Assembly (NCBI GenBank): GCA_009602725.1 | Contig: WELB01000107.1 | Coordinates: forward strand, 47,153 to 62,464 | DNA length: 15,312 nucleotides | Source: Spirogloea muscicola | Taxonomy: Eukaryota > Streptophyta > Zygnematophyceae > Spirogloeales > Spirogloeaceae | Reading direction: 5' to 3' | Shown: piece by piece, positions 1-7,763 of the stretch | Layout of the letters: each line of letters begins with the position of its first letter | Position numbering within the stretch: position 1 is the first letter of the stretch | Notes under the pieces: generated by a model | What the model was told of the DNA's origin: nothing | Databases searched by the model: none | Seen by the model: only the letters and a program-made list of their open reading frames with translations | Position numbers and translations under genes: made by a program

Positions 1-320
1 TAGTGCCTCTCCTTCTTCCTCTCCACATGATGTGTCGCCCAACCTGGCACAGTCGGTGTGGGTGCCCCTGGTTGGAATGCGTCGATGAGAACGACGTCGA
101 GGAGAAGACGAGGCCCACCACTCCGGGGGTTGGCCACCACATCCAGACGCCTGACGTAAGGCCTGCCACGCTTCTGGAGCACCGGCATGATGCCCGGCAC
201 CTCCATGGCCGCATGATAACCTGCCTCGCGCACCAAGCCATACATAGCGTCTCTGAGAAGGTTGTGGGAGGCATTACGTTCACTTCCCTCAAAACATCGA
301 AGCATGTGGGCTGCCAAAAG
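1..320 (-). mobile_element. Retrotransposon Pol fragment: CCHC end plus endonuclease-like domain (open at left edge)
   Basis: Reading the minus strand gives one uninterrupted frame from about 320 to the window edge. It begins with the tail of a CCHC finger (AHMLRC), then SHNLLRDAM, matching the HN-x-LRD motif that follows the finger in R2-like non-LTR retrotransposon proteins. Next come RRLDVVA and, about 12 residues later, LLLDVVLID, the spaced acidic positions expected of a restriction-like (PD-D/E-XK type) endonuclease. It ends with a basic ERKKERHY segment. The copy at 658-1124 aligns along its length with many substitutions, so both are old. No start codon is expected because this is an internal part of a polyprotein. 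It lies head-to-head with the plus-strand C-terminal piece that starts near 323. The endonuclease assignment rests on motif spacing only. Confidence 0.7.
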
Positions 321-322
321 CC

Positions 323-547
323 AGGCTGCTCGCCCTGCTGCCCGTGGCGGCGGGCCGCTGCTCGCCGCGCAAGGCCCTCGCCCAAGTTTTCCGGATGCGC
401 CTGGCCGTCTCTTTGCAGCGGTCCCTAGCTTTTGCGGTCCACTTGCGCGCAGGCCGCGCTCTGGCGGCGGCCTCCGGCTTCCGTCAGGGCGACGTCTTTC
501 CGCCTGCTAGCTACTCGGATTTGCATCTACCGACGAGAGGTTACTGA
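323..547 (+). mobile_element. Retrotransposon Pol C-terminal tail, older copy
   Basis: The plus-strand frame reads LLALLPVAAG, then AQVFRMRLAVSLQRSLA, then AGRALAAASGFRQGD, and ends with a stop at 545-547 after LPTRGY. It is the same C-terminal tail found intact at 8058-8443 and 14965-15312, but with about a third of residues changed and a shortening just before AQVF. The tail is rich in Arg and Ala and has no enzymatic motif; in related polyproteins a similar basic segment closes the protein. It immediately follows the minus-strand endonuclease fragment, with its upstream half inverted relative to it. Confidence 0.7.
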
Positions 548-657
548 GAGTGCGCTTACTGCTGTCTCAGTCCTTAGCACTCCGTCTCCTTCAGACCTTG
601 TCCATTCTTTTGGGCTGGCCTCTCCCAGCCACCAGTTAATCTGGCCGCGCTTGCTTT
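548..657 (+). mobile_element. Retroelement 3' UTR with stem-loop module
   Basis: This follows the stop codon of the preceding C-terminal tail. It contains the recurring ACCTTGTCCATTCTTTT lead-in, a stem-loop (GGCTGG, 6-nt loop, CCAGCC at about 614-631), and then CACCAGTTAATCTGGCCGCGC, which recurs at 8894-8920 and in reverse at 5370-5393. No coding potential is seen. Confidence 0.6.
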
Positions 658-1124
658 TGGTGAAGTAGGTCAAGCCATTTGGCGCCAAAGGCGCCGTGTA
701 CGTCGACGGCGAGTGGGATAAACTCGTCGCCTACCGGGTGATCCGAGTACTTGCGCTCCTTTGCGTCGGCCGCTTGGCGGACGGCGTAGCCCGCCTCCTC
801 CGCCGAGCGTGTAGCGCTCCTGGAATCCAAGGAGTCCGTTGTGACGACGTAGGCAATGAGCCGAGGCCCCCCGCCGAGAGCGCTAGCGACGAGATCGGCG
901 CGCCGGGTGTGGAGGCGGCCGTCCGCCCCAGCAGTCAGAGGCATGATGCTGGACTTCTCCAGCGCCACAGTGTAAACGGCTTCGACAATTATGCCGAACA
1001 TCGCGTTCCGGAGCAGGTCGTGTGTGCCGGTCCGCTCCCCTCCCCGTGCGCATACGGAGCATATGAGCCGCCAGTGACGCCGCGTCCGGGCTGCGCTCGC
1101 CGCACTCGCATTGTTGTACTCCAA
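658..1124 (-). mobile_element. Retrotransposon Pol fragment: CCHC end plus endonuclease-like domain
   Basis: This minus-strand frame of about 155 codons is open throughout. In order it shows HWRLICSVC (end of the finger), THDLLRNAM, RRADLVAS, then YVVTTDS, a basic stretch with AKERKY, and FIPLAVDVHGAFG followed by WLDLLH. The last block aligns with FVPLAVDVHGALG in the copy at the right edge, joining the endonuclease region to the C-terminal tail. It stops abruptly near 658 and runs into repeat sequence. This fragment supplies the clearest link between domains; known R2-like elements place CCHC and a restriction-like endonuclease after the reverse transcriptase. It is old by divergence yet still lacks internal stops. 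Confidence 0.72.
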
Positions 1125-1136
1125 CTAGGCATGGTG

Positions 1137-1295
1137 GGTGGCATGCGCCTGGCCGTATTGCTTCAACGCTCCCTTGCCCACGCCGTCCACACGCGAGCAG
1201 GCCGTGCTATGGCCGCCGCCTCTGGGTCTCGGCGGAGTGCCTCTTTCCCTGCAGCGAGCTACTCAGACCTGATGTTGCTCACTCGTGGGTACTGA
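1137..1295 (+). mobile_element. Retrotransposon Pol C-terminal tail, older copy
   Basis: The frame starts at MRLAVLLQRSLAHAV, continues through AGRAMAAASG and ends LLTRGY with a stop at 1293-1295. It is closest to the copy at 323-547 (both have AASYSDL and RGY) and so belongs to the older subfamily. It directly abuts the inverted endonuclease fragment on its left. The first part of the tail, between DLLH and MRLAV, is missing. Confidence 0.68.
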
Positions 1296-1451
1296 GCTTC
1301 CCTCTGCATCGTTTCTGTGTTCTGCAGTGTTTTGTAGTGTAGTCCTTTCTCCGGCTCCTCTTTCTTTGGCTTTGGACATTGTCCATTCTTTTCTGAGCTG
1401 GCTTTGCAAGCCAGCTCAGAAAGCCAGCCCCTCTTCTCTATAGGCGCGCAC
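1296..1451 (+). mobile_element. Retroelement 3' UTR with stem-loop module carrying a fold-back
   Basis: After the stop comes a T-rich UTR, then the lead-in GGACATTGTCCATTCTTTT, the module stem-loop and the terminal box (CTCTTCTCTATAGGCGCGCACTTCTC). The stem region holds a perfect inverted repeat, 1391-1404 against 1408-1421 with a 3-nt loop, after which normal module sequence resumes. About 95 bp around 1341-1440 is repeated in reverse orientation at 1660-1760. Confidence 0.6.
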
Positions 1452-1655
1452 TTCTCTCGGTGGAGGCCGAGTAGGCAGTGCACCGCCGTTCGGAATGCGT
1501 TGTCCGGCATCCGAAGCGCGTCGTGGATCGGCAGAGCAGACAGCCAAGCAGCCGCCCCTGTTGAGGACGCCGAGAGCAGTCGCGCGCGCCCCCGGAGGTC
1601 GGCTGGAGGCAAAAGCCCCAGCGCCGTGAGAATGACGCCGCATCTACCTCCGCCA
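1452..1655 (-). mobile_element. Retrotransposon Pol fragment: linker between RT and CCHC finger
   Basis: The minus-strand frame contains AAAWLSALPIHDAL followed by MPDNAFRTAVHCLLGL. This resembles the segment in non-LTR polyproteins that lies after the reverse transcriptase and before the CCHC finger, typically of the form W-L-x-A-x-P with a following F-x-x-A/S-x-x-R/L-L-G-L block. It is flanked by stem-loop modules facing inward on both sides. The assignment rests on general family resemblance and is less certain than the endonuclease pieces. Confidence 0.5.
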
Positions 1656-1659
1656 TGCA

Positions 1660-1800
1660 GCGAGCTTGCCCATAGAGAAGAGGGGCTGGCAAAGCCAGCC
1701 CAAAAAAGAATGGACAATGTCCAAAGCCAAAGAAAGAGGAGCCGGAAAAAGGATTACACAAAAGGATTACAGAAAGCAAGCGCGGCCAGATAAGAGAAGC
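1660..1800 (-). repeat. Stem-loop module (A type), minus strand
   Basis: On the minus strand this reads GGCTCCTCTTTC, then TTGGACATTGTCCATTCTTTT, then the perfect 8-bp stem GGGCTGGC-TTT-GCCAGCCC, then CCTCTTCTCTATGGGC. It is the inverted partner of 1341-1440. The right end (about 1770-1795) carries the GCGCGGCCAGAT segment seen next to other modules. Confidence 0.65.
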
Positions 1801-2023
1801 TTTCGAAAGGAGAAGTCCTACTAGATGCGTTTTGTAAGCTGGTGTAGCGCTTAGGGCTTTCTCTGTGGGCGAGCACCTCTTCTTATTTTTCTCTCCATGG
1901 GCGAGCACCTTCTTCTGTCAACGACCTGCCACCACCTGCCAAATCACCTATCTTCTTAAGCACATGTTTTTGTGCACCTTGCCCAAGGTGACCTCAAGTA
2001 GCTAGCGCCTCTGGCCCCTTCGT
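1801..2023. other. Spacer with duplicated module terminal box
   Basis: No gene is seen. Two tandem copies of the module terminal box lie at about 1862-1913 (GGGCGAGCACC twice, each followed by a CTTCT run). They look like successive truncated 3' ends of the element. Confidence 0.4.
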
Positions 2024-2106
2024 AATTTGGCCCCTTCGAACCTTGTCATTTCTTTGTAGGCTGGCTTCTTACAGCCCTTGCCCCCACTGCAAGAGCCACT
2101 TCTTTA
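2024..2106 (+). repeat. Stem-loop module (B type), diverged
   Basis: It shows TTCGAACCTTGTCATTTCTTT, then GGCTGGCTTCTTACAGCC, then CTTGCCCCCACTGCAAGAGCCACTTCTTT. It matches the module at 8515-8590 with scattered changes, so it is an older copy. The end in CTTCTTT fits the short pyrimidine tail of other copies. Confidence 0.6.
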
Positions 2107-2494
2107 AGTAGGCATTGTCTGCTCAGGCACAAGCCTACCGCAACAAGCTCTATCCTCCACTTCGTTGTGACTGTGCTTGTCCTGTTGACTTCCACTCTGC
2201 TTCAAGCTTGCATCCGTGACTCAAGGGGAGGGAGCAAAATACATGTAGACGTATTTGAACGTGCAGACGCGTGCAAACACAAGGGCACATGTGCACCTTG
2301 TGCAGACACATGCACGCTTGATGCACCCATCTCATACATGCACATGGTTGTTTGATGAGGTCATGAAGATGGTAGGTGAAGCTCAAAGATTTGATTAGGA
2401 CATAAGCACATGTACGCATGGATATCAGCAACAAAATTGCAAATCATCGTGTGCGCGCTAACTCCTTTGGTCAGTTCAATCCTTCTCGTGTGGG
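2107..2494. other. Unassigned stretch rich in ACATG/TGCA words
   Basis: No convincing gene. Between about 2240 and 2420 short words such as ACATG, GCACATG and TGCAGAC recur without a fixed period, giving many small palindromes. This may be an eroded simple repeat. Confidence 0.35.
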
Positions 2495-2953
2495 ATGGCT
2501 TTCAAAAGCCCTCGCCCATTTGAAAGATCTGCTTCTTCATCTTCATGTTGCCACTCTCAAGCACAATCTTGCTACAGTCGTTTGCCAATCAGGTTCGACT
2601 TCAAGCCTCAGACTGGACACTTTGAGGGTAGACTGCAGCAACGACTTCCTCTCGGTTTGGACTCCGTCAGTTGAGGGGTTGACTATTGCTATCTCAAGAA
2701 TTGTGCCTTGCTGGAAGCATATGAAGGTGCTATCTCACGCGTGAGCAGAATACCGTCAAAAGTTCTTACTACCAATCTTTCAGTCACGATTTCCGAAGCT
2801 CGTCATTATCGGAGCTTTGAGTGGTCACTCCTCAAGCTTGACCAGCCTTCCATGACTGTCTCGATTCCACGGCCCTTTTTGCAATGAGGTGCTGGACACT
2901 TCGCGAGCCCAATGTCCTGGAGGTTGATCGCTACTGAGGGTGTGTGCATGTAA
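2495..2953 (+). pseudogene. Possible eroded coding frame with two in-frame TGA codons
   Basis: From an ATG at 2495 one frame runs to TAA at 2951-2953 with only two interruptions, TGA at 2672-2674 and TGA at 2885-2887. The first segment is 59 codons (starts MAFKSPRPFERSASSSS, includes RFDFKPQTGHFEGRLQQRL). The second is 70 codons (includes LKNCALLEAYEGAISRV and HYRSFEWSLLKLDQPSMTV). The composition looks protein-like, but I recognise no family. A different frame, 2418-2744, is also open, which weakens the case. It may be a decayed gene, exons of an unrecognised gene, or chance. Confidence 0.25.
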
Positions 2954-3388
2954 CCATTGCCTCGTGCCTGGTAAGAGCACACAGAGGGCGACCACTATAG
3001 CTGTAACGATGAGGTTCCAGGACCAGAGTGATCTTAGGGTGGCCGCCACGACTCTCCTTGCTGAGAGGGCATTCTGGCTTCCTGGCTCGCCATATACGAC
3101 TTGTAACGCGTGCTGTGCGAGTAGACACATGTCAGTGCTGCTGGACATCGCCACGTCCTTGGCAGAGCAGGTTGGCAGCCAAAGCGAGGCGGCTCCATAG
3201 GAAATTGATACCAGTGCGGTAGCCAACTCCTTCATAGCTGTATGGCTGCATCTGCAGGGCACCAAGTCACCCCTTGAGCACGCATCCACGTCTAAGCGCA
3301 TAAATCCACCTGCAGTCACTGAGTGAACGTGAGTATTTGTGAATGTTACTGGTGGAGTATGACAGCTTGCCATGTATTTATGTGTCAT
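2825..3388 (-). CDS. Uncharacterised 187-residue open frame with one membrane segment
   Basis: This is the longest open frame in the less repetitive left part of the window. It encodes a predicted hydrophobic helix (NLIVTAIVVALCVLLPG, about residues 129-145) after a basic stretch. There is no recognised domain, no clear start context and no splice pattern that I could tie to neighbours. Its 3' part overlaps the plus-strand frame at 2495-2953, so at most one of the two is likely to be real. I cannot assign a function. Confidence 0.22.
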   Translation of the reverse strand: MTHKYMASCHTPPVTFTNTHVHSVTAGGFMRLDVDACSRGDLVPCRCSHTAMKELATALVSISYGAASLWLPTCSAKDVAMSSSTDMCLLAQHALQVVYGEPGSQNALSARRVVAATLRSLWSWNLIVTAIVVALCVLLPGTRQWLHAHTLSSDQPPGHWAREVSSTSLQKGPWNRDSHGRLVKLEE

Positions 3389-3690
3389 GCAAGCGCCAGT
3401 CCTTCTCTTTTAGCAGACAGACTGACTCACGGATTGCAGAGCTTGATCTCATACCCTGCAGCTGGAAGAAGATTCGTCGAGGTCTTGCAGCAGCGGTCCA
3501 AATATCGACCGCAGCTGCATCGATTGCATTGTGGCAACTGAGAGTCAAAGACCCCAAGGCCAGCTCCGGTACGTCGGCCGCAGGAAGGCGGAAGGCGTAC
3601 GCGGCCGAGGCTGGCGCGGTCCAGGCCTGGCAAGCGAGCAGAGTGGCAGCGAAGCGACGAGGAAGCAGTACTCGTGATCAGCGCAGAGAC
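3378..3690 (-). other. Possible minus-strand exon, unknown protein
   Basis: A frame lacking a nearby start is open for about 100 codons and has GC-biased third positions. It contains ATLLACQAWTAPASAAYAF, PELALGSLTLSCHNAI and RRIFFQLQG, and ends at a stop near 3378. It could be an internal or last exon of a gene that begins in the segment at 3717-4018. No family is recognised. Confidence 0.25.
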
Positions 3691-3716
3691 GTCGCCGAGG
3701 TCAGAAGGTGCACAGC

Positions 3717-3961
3717 TCAGCGGCAGGCGGCGCCGCACCAGCCAGCGTCTCGCTGCGAGAAGCGCGGCGTGGCCGCGCGTACTCGGTCACCAATCTCTAC
3801 GACAAGCGTCGCTCCGGGCGGAGGGCCGCAGCGCACGACGCCGAAGATGACCCGGTCTTCGAGGCTCGCGCGCACCCCGGCATCACCGACGTTGGCGGCG
3901 GCGGCGGCAACGACGGCGGTCAGTAGCAGCAGCACCGCCTGAGCAGACTTTGGCCACCACC

Positions 3962-4005
<44 letters not shown>

Positions 4006-4018
4006 GCATGGACTGCCA
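3717..4018 (-). CDS. Possible first exon: polyproline plus signal anchor
   Basis: From an ATG at 4016-4018 the minus strand reads MAVHAA, 13 prolines, RWWPKSAQ, then a hydrophobic stretch of about 20 residues (AVLLLLTAVVAAAAA within it), then a folded-looking segment with LEDRVIFGVVRCGPP and ATLVVEIGDRVRA, ending at a stop at 3717. The layout, a short N-terminus followed by one membrane helix, is that of a secreted or type II membrane protein, as in the GT61 gene further right. A second, longer reading starts at 4163 in the same frame. The polyproline run is encoded by a GGC microsatellite. No family is recognised. Confidence 0.33.
3961..4003. repeat. GGC trinucleotide microsatellite
   Basis: About 14 consecutive GCG/GGC units. 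On the minus strand they encode the polyproline run of the candidate exon at 3717-4018. Such runs change length easily. Confidence 0.85.
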
Positions 4019-4155
4019 TTATCGGGCGGGCCAGAGCTGCAGGCACTGCAGTTAACGCGGGGCAGCCGAAGAATCCCATGTCCATTGGCGTCCTAAGTCG
4101 ACCGCATCTTTGCGGTCCTCCATAGCGCCCTGGCTGCCTAGCCTGTGGCTCCGTC

Positions 4156-4212
4156 ATGAACACCTGTATGCATCTGGCTGGCTTTTACAGCCGCTCTTTT
4201 GATATCAGCAGC
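4156..4212 (+). repeat. Stem-loop module (D type), copy 1
   Basis: The run ATGAACACC...TGCATCTGGCTGGC, then TTTTACAGCCGCTCTT, then GATATCAGCAGCC matches the minus strand at 7764-7823 over about 58 bp. It has the weakest stem of the module family (GGCTG, CAGCC). Confidence 0.6.
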
Positions 4213-5398
4213 CGCATTCTTTCTATAACAGATGCAGAAGAAATTGAGACAGAATAGTATTCTTGTCAAACTTAGCATCGACCAAAACTTCGACATTTGG
4301 CTGTTTGGGGCGAAGCTTGACCCGTCTGCCTACAATCACAGACTGCCGCCTCGAGAACAAACACTTCGCCCTGTAAAGCACAGGTCACAGATGCACACAA
4401 ATTGCGTCGCACACCAACCAAGAGCACTTCTTTGAGCTGGCCTTAGAGCCAGCCATCTATCTACCCTTAGAAGATGTCCATTGAGACGTCCTGCCATATA
4501 TTCTTTCTACAGCAATCTGCGTGTGCTCAACGATCATTCGTCTCTACCTTGGCTTACGGTCTTCTGTAAGGAGCTGCTCTGACCCTTGCGGACCTTGTCC
4601 ATTCGTCTGGGCCAGGCCTCTCATAGCCGACGCCTTATTGCGGACGAGGAACCAAGCTGCTATTCCAAGGGGGCGAGGGCTGTGGTAAGCCAGCCCACAG
4701 AGGAAAGAACAAGGTCTACAGGAGCAGGAAAAGCCAGGATCACCGAGGGGCCTTATTAGTAACCTTCAGTAGAAATATCCAGCAGAAAGGGCTATCAAAT
4801 CTAAGTTGAGAGCTTGTTTACAAAGGGGCGATGGCTGTCAGAGACAGCTCGTCCTGTCGGGGTAACTCTTTCCAGCTGCTAGTTACTCCGACTTGCGGCT
4901 GCTGATGAGCGTTCTCTGAGCTTCAATCGCTGTAGCCACCTGCACAGCTTTGTGAGTTGGTACCTTTCAGCCTTTTGGACCTTGTCTGCCCTCTACTGGT
5001 TCAGACCTGCACGTACTGACTAAAGGTTATGGAGCGTCCTTAAGCAGAAGTCACATTGCAAAGAACCTTTGCGCCTTTGGCCCTTTAAGAACGTACTCCT
5101 TTCTTTGGGCTGGCCTCCCACAGCCATTGCCTTACAATTGAAAGAAAGAAAGATGCTTCCAGGAGAGGGCGGTGGCTGGGAGAGTCCAGCAGGGCTGTTG
5201 CTTCGGACCTCGTCCAACCTTTATGTTTGGCTTGTCACAGCCTCTCGCCCCCCGTTGGAAGAGCTTTACTTTTCTAGGAAGGCGCTTAGAGGCCAGCTCC
5301 AAATGGGAAAAATTAATTAGGAAGAGAAACGAAAGGGGCTCTTCCAAACGGGGCGAGGTCAAATAGAGAAAGCGCGGCCCAATTGACTGGTGGTTGGG
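4213..5398. other. Gene-poor stretch with eroded retroelement modules
   Basis: No gene is supported. Plus-strand modules are visible at about 4430-4460 (GCTGGC, 6-nt loop, GCCAGC), 4590-4640, 5090-5130 and 5205-5262. Minus-strand modules lie near 4660-4725, 4822-4850, 5158-5190 and 5333-5360. At 4858-4920 there is an old plus-strand copy of the end of the C-terminal tail (aligned to GCAGCTAGTCTGTCGGATG) with no open frame left. 4213-4430 is more AT-rich, with no recognised content. Confidence 0.5.
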
Positions 5399-5600
5399 AA
5401 GCAGTGGCTCTCCCAATGGGGGGCAGGGGCTGTGAAAAGCCAGCCCAAAAAGAGTTGACAAAAGGTTCAAAGGGGCCAAATGACGGAGGGGCCTAAAGCG
5501 CTATGTCAGAACGGGTGGAGGATGGACCACTTAGTAGCGACGAGTGAGGAGCCTCAAATCCAACAGACTAGCTGCCGGAAAACAATCCCCTTGGCGAAGG
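5399..5600 (-). mobile_element. Truncated retroelement copy, tandem unit 1
   Basis: On the minus strand this reads the end of the Pol C-terminal tail (stop TAA at 5531-5533), then a 3' UTR, then a B-type stem-loop module ending CCACTGCTTC. The coding part is only about 67 bp, cut at 5600. The next unit, with the same order, starts at 5601, so the two are direct tandem repeats of about 200 bp. Confidence 0.7.
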
Positions 5601-5978
5601 AAGAAGTGGCTCTTCCAATGGGGGCAAGGGCAGTCAAAAGCCAGCCCAAAAAGAATTGACAACGATTCGAATGGGCTAAATGACGGAGGGGCCTAAAGCA
5701 TTATGTCAGAACGGGTGGACGATGGACCACTCAGTAGCGACGAGTAAGGAGCCCCAATCTGACGGACTAGCTGCCGTAAAAGATCCCCTTGGCGAAAGCC
5801 AGAGGCTGCAGCGAGAGCACGGCCAGCACGCAGATGCAAGGCGTGTGCGATGGACCGCTGAAGGGAGACTGATAAACGCATGCTGATAAACGCATGCGAT
5901 AGAACTGGGCCCATGAGCTAGAGGCGTGGAAGTTAGCCGGCTCACCTCGCCTGCGGGACACAGCGCGCCGCGCAAGCT
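5601..5978 (-). mobile_element. Truncated retroelement copy, tandem unit 2
   Basis: On the minus strand the Pol C-terminal tail starts near 5978 at the GCGCGGCGCGC motif and ends with TGA at 5731-5733, followed by the 3' UTR and B-type module ending GCCACTTCTT at 5601. The coding part is damaged, including a tandem duplication of 14 bp (CTGATAAACGCATG twice, 5873-5900). The 3' 200 bp repeats unit 1 with roughly 10 percent difference by eye. Confidence 0.7.
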
Positions 5979-5984
5979 TAGAAA

Positions 5985-6161
5985 AGTCAGAGAAGAAGAA
6001 GTGGCTCTCCCAGTGGGGGCATATCCCTCCAGCGGTCCATGAGCCACGCTTTGCACCTGTGTGCTGGCCGTGCTCTCGCTGCTGCCTATGGCCTTCGTCA
6101 GGGGGATTGTTTTCCGCCAGCTAGTTTGCCGGATTTGAGGCTCCTCACTCGTTGTTATTGA
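5985..6161. mobile_element. Rearranged copy: inverted tail joined to 3' end
   Basis: 5991-6021 is the last 30 bp of a B-type module on the minus strand, with a TTC-repeat tail toward 5985. It is joined at 6022-6024 to a plus-strand C-terminal tail that begins TCCCTCCAGCGGTCC and ends with TGA at 6159-6161. Read on the minus strand this is an inverted upstream piece followed by the element 3' end, the arrangement expected of twin priming. Confidence 0.55.
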
Positions 6162-6214
6162 GTGATTCCCTGGTTTGGAGCGAGCGCTAACTTGACCAGC
6201 GCCACAGGGATGAG

Positions 6215-6557
6215 GAAGAAGTGGCTCTCCCAATAAGGGCAAGGGCTGTGAGAAGCCAGCCCGAAAAGAATTGACAAGCTTCGAATTGGCCAAACTACGA
6301 AGGGGCCAGAGGCGCTAGCTCTAAGCTAGGAAGGATGAACCACTCAATAACGAGTGAGGACCTCAAATCCGACAATCTAGTTGGCGGAAACCAATTCCCC
6401 TGACGAAAGCCAGAGGCAACAGCGGAGAGCACGGCCAGCACGCAAAGCGTGGCTCATGGACCGCTGGAGGAATACGGCTAGTCGCATGCGATAGAACCAA
6501 CGAGCCAGCGGCGTTTAAGTCAACCTGCTCACCTCGCCTGCGGGACACAGCGCGCCG
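6215..6557 (-). mobile_element. Truncated retroelement copy
   Basis: On the minus strand the C-terminal tail starts near 6557 (CGGCGCGCTGTGTCCCGCAG), passes through diverged but recognisable sequence with small deletions, and ends with TGA near 6344-6346. A shortened UTR and a B-type module finish at GCCACTTCTTCC near 6215. Frame breaks mean it is not coding. Confidence 0.65.
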
Positions 6558-6689
6558 CTGTGGAAGATACACAACTCTCTGGTCCTCGGTGCTGCTGATT
6601 GGTGACTTCTCTTCCGCTCTCCCAACAACTCATCACCACCCTCGCCTGGAGCTTGCATGTTGCAGCTTAAAAATGCTGCGGAGACAGAG

Positions 6690-7270
6690 GTCGTCTCCTG
6701 CTGCTTATGATCAGTCCTGTCCTCAGACTCTGCAGCCTTGGGCTTGTGCGAGACAATATAAGCCAGCTTCGGAGTCTCATCCTCAGCTTGAGCGAGAAGC
6801 TCCAGGAGCTGGTGCTCAAAAAGTTGCTCGGGAGCTGGGAGAGACTGGAACGTTTCCCGGTAGCCTGGGACCAGCTTGGGCCTCTGCGGCACGCCCCTCA
6901 CCTGCCAGCTGCCCTCTCTAGTCCTGGTCTTTACCCCCACGCGGGGGCCAGTCTCAGTCCATTGCGGACCTGGAGAAGAAGATGGTAGCATCCCCGGCAT
7001 ATTCAGGCCAGGTACAAGGCAGATGTTCCGAGGAGCTGCTTCAAGTCGAGGGGGGGTGATCACACTGGTGCCTGACGGTGTCATCTGCATGAGGCGGCAC
7101 ATTACAAAACGAATGTCAAATCTACAAGTTGGCAGCTGAGCTTGAGCACTTGCAGCAGTCGCGCGATGAGAGGGCAAGGTGGTTCTTATGGTACGTCAAG
7201 CAATATCTCTTCTCCAAGAAAGGCGGCAGGCTGCAGAGTGGAGGAAGCAGGTGATGCAAGCGCGTCGTTA
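6690..7270 (+). pseudogene. Possible decayed coiled-coil coding stretch
   Basis: Short plus-strand segments in shifting frames look protein-like and heptad-rich: SQLRSLILSLSEKLQELV near 6760-6820, SQSIADLEKKMV near 6950-6990, IYKLAAELEHLQQSRDERAR near 7120-7180, and ISLLQERRQAAEWRKQV near 7205-7255. No single frame connects them. They could be remnants of one coding sequence broken by indels, or exons of an unrecognised gene. A 220-codon frame on the opposite strand (6515-7177) is also open, so coding strand is uncertain. Confidence 0.25.
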
Positions 7271-7763
7271 AGTAGCAGAGGACAGGCATAAGGAGTAAGA
7301 GGGCTCACCATGGCGCTCAGGCAAGGCGTGCTGTAGGTCCTTGGGGCCTGTTAGTGCCGAAGGCAAAGCTTCTGTAGTCCGCCACTGCACAAGGCCAGCC
7401 ATGGATGCCCACCCCCGCTGCAGCGCTGTACACTGTCTGCGGAGCCTCCAAATCTGCTTTCTGCTGATCGCTTTCTGCCAAGGCGTATGATCAATAGCGC
7501 GCCGAAGGTCCCTGCGTCGGCGTCCTTGCCTTGCGGCAGCGGATTGGAGCTGCCACCGCTGGTTTGGCACCCGAGCTGATCAGGCGTCGCAGCCTCGAGC
7601 TGTGCCTGTACAGCTTCTCAGCGGATGTTGGAGCTCGAGATTGCAACGCCGAGAGAGGCAAGCTCTCCGAGGCCGCGCCGCAGGCGCCGGCGCGGCGCGG
7701 CGCCGCGGCGGGCCGGGAGGCCGCGGAGGCCGTATGAGAAAGAGAGAGCGAAAATAGAGCGTG
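7271..7763. other. Unassigned stretch with a GC-rich tract
   Basis: No supported gene. 7665-7735 is extremely GC-rich with overlapping GGCGCC/GCGGC palindromes. Open frames here exist on both strands but lack motifs or consistent boundaries. Confidence 0.35.

Noticed and set aside
3343-3942. 199-residue plus-strand open frame
   Set aside because: Its C-terminal half is low-complexity Arg/Ala/Ser antisense to the candidate minus-strand exons, with no motif.
5399-6560. Regularly recurring repeats as a CRISPR array
   Set aside because: The repeats are long, of unequal spacing and mixed orientation, contain coding remnants, and the genome is eukaryotic.
6515-7177. 220-residue minus-strand open frame as a gene
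   Set aside because: It overlaps the retroelement copy ending at 6557 in a non-native frame, has no recognised motif, and competes with coiled-coil-like segments on the other strand.
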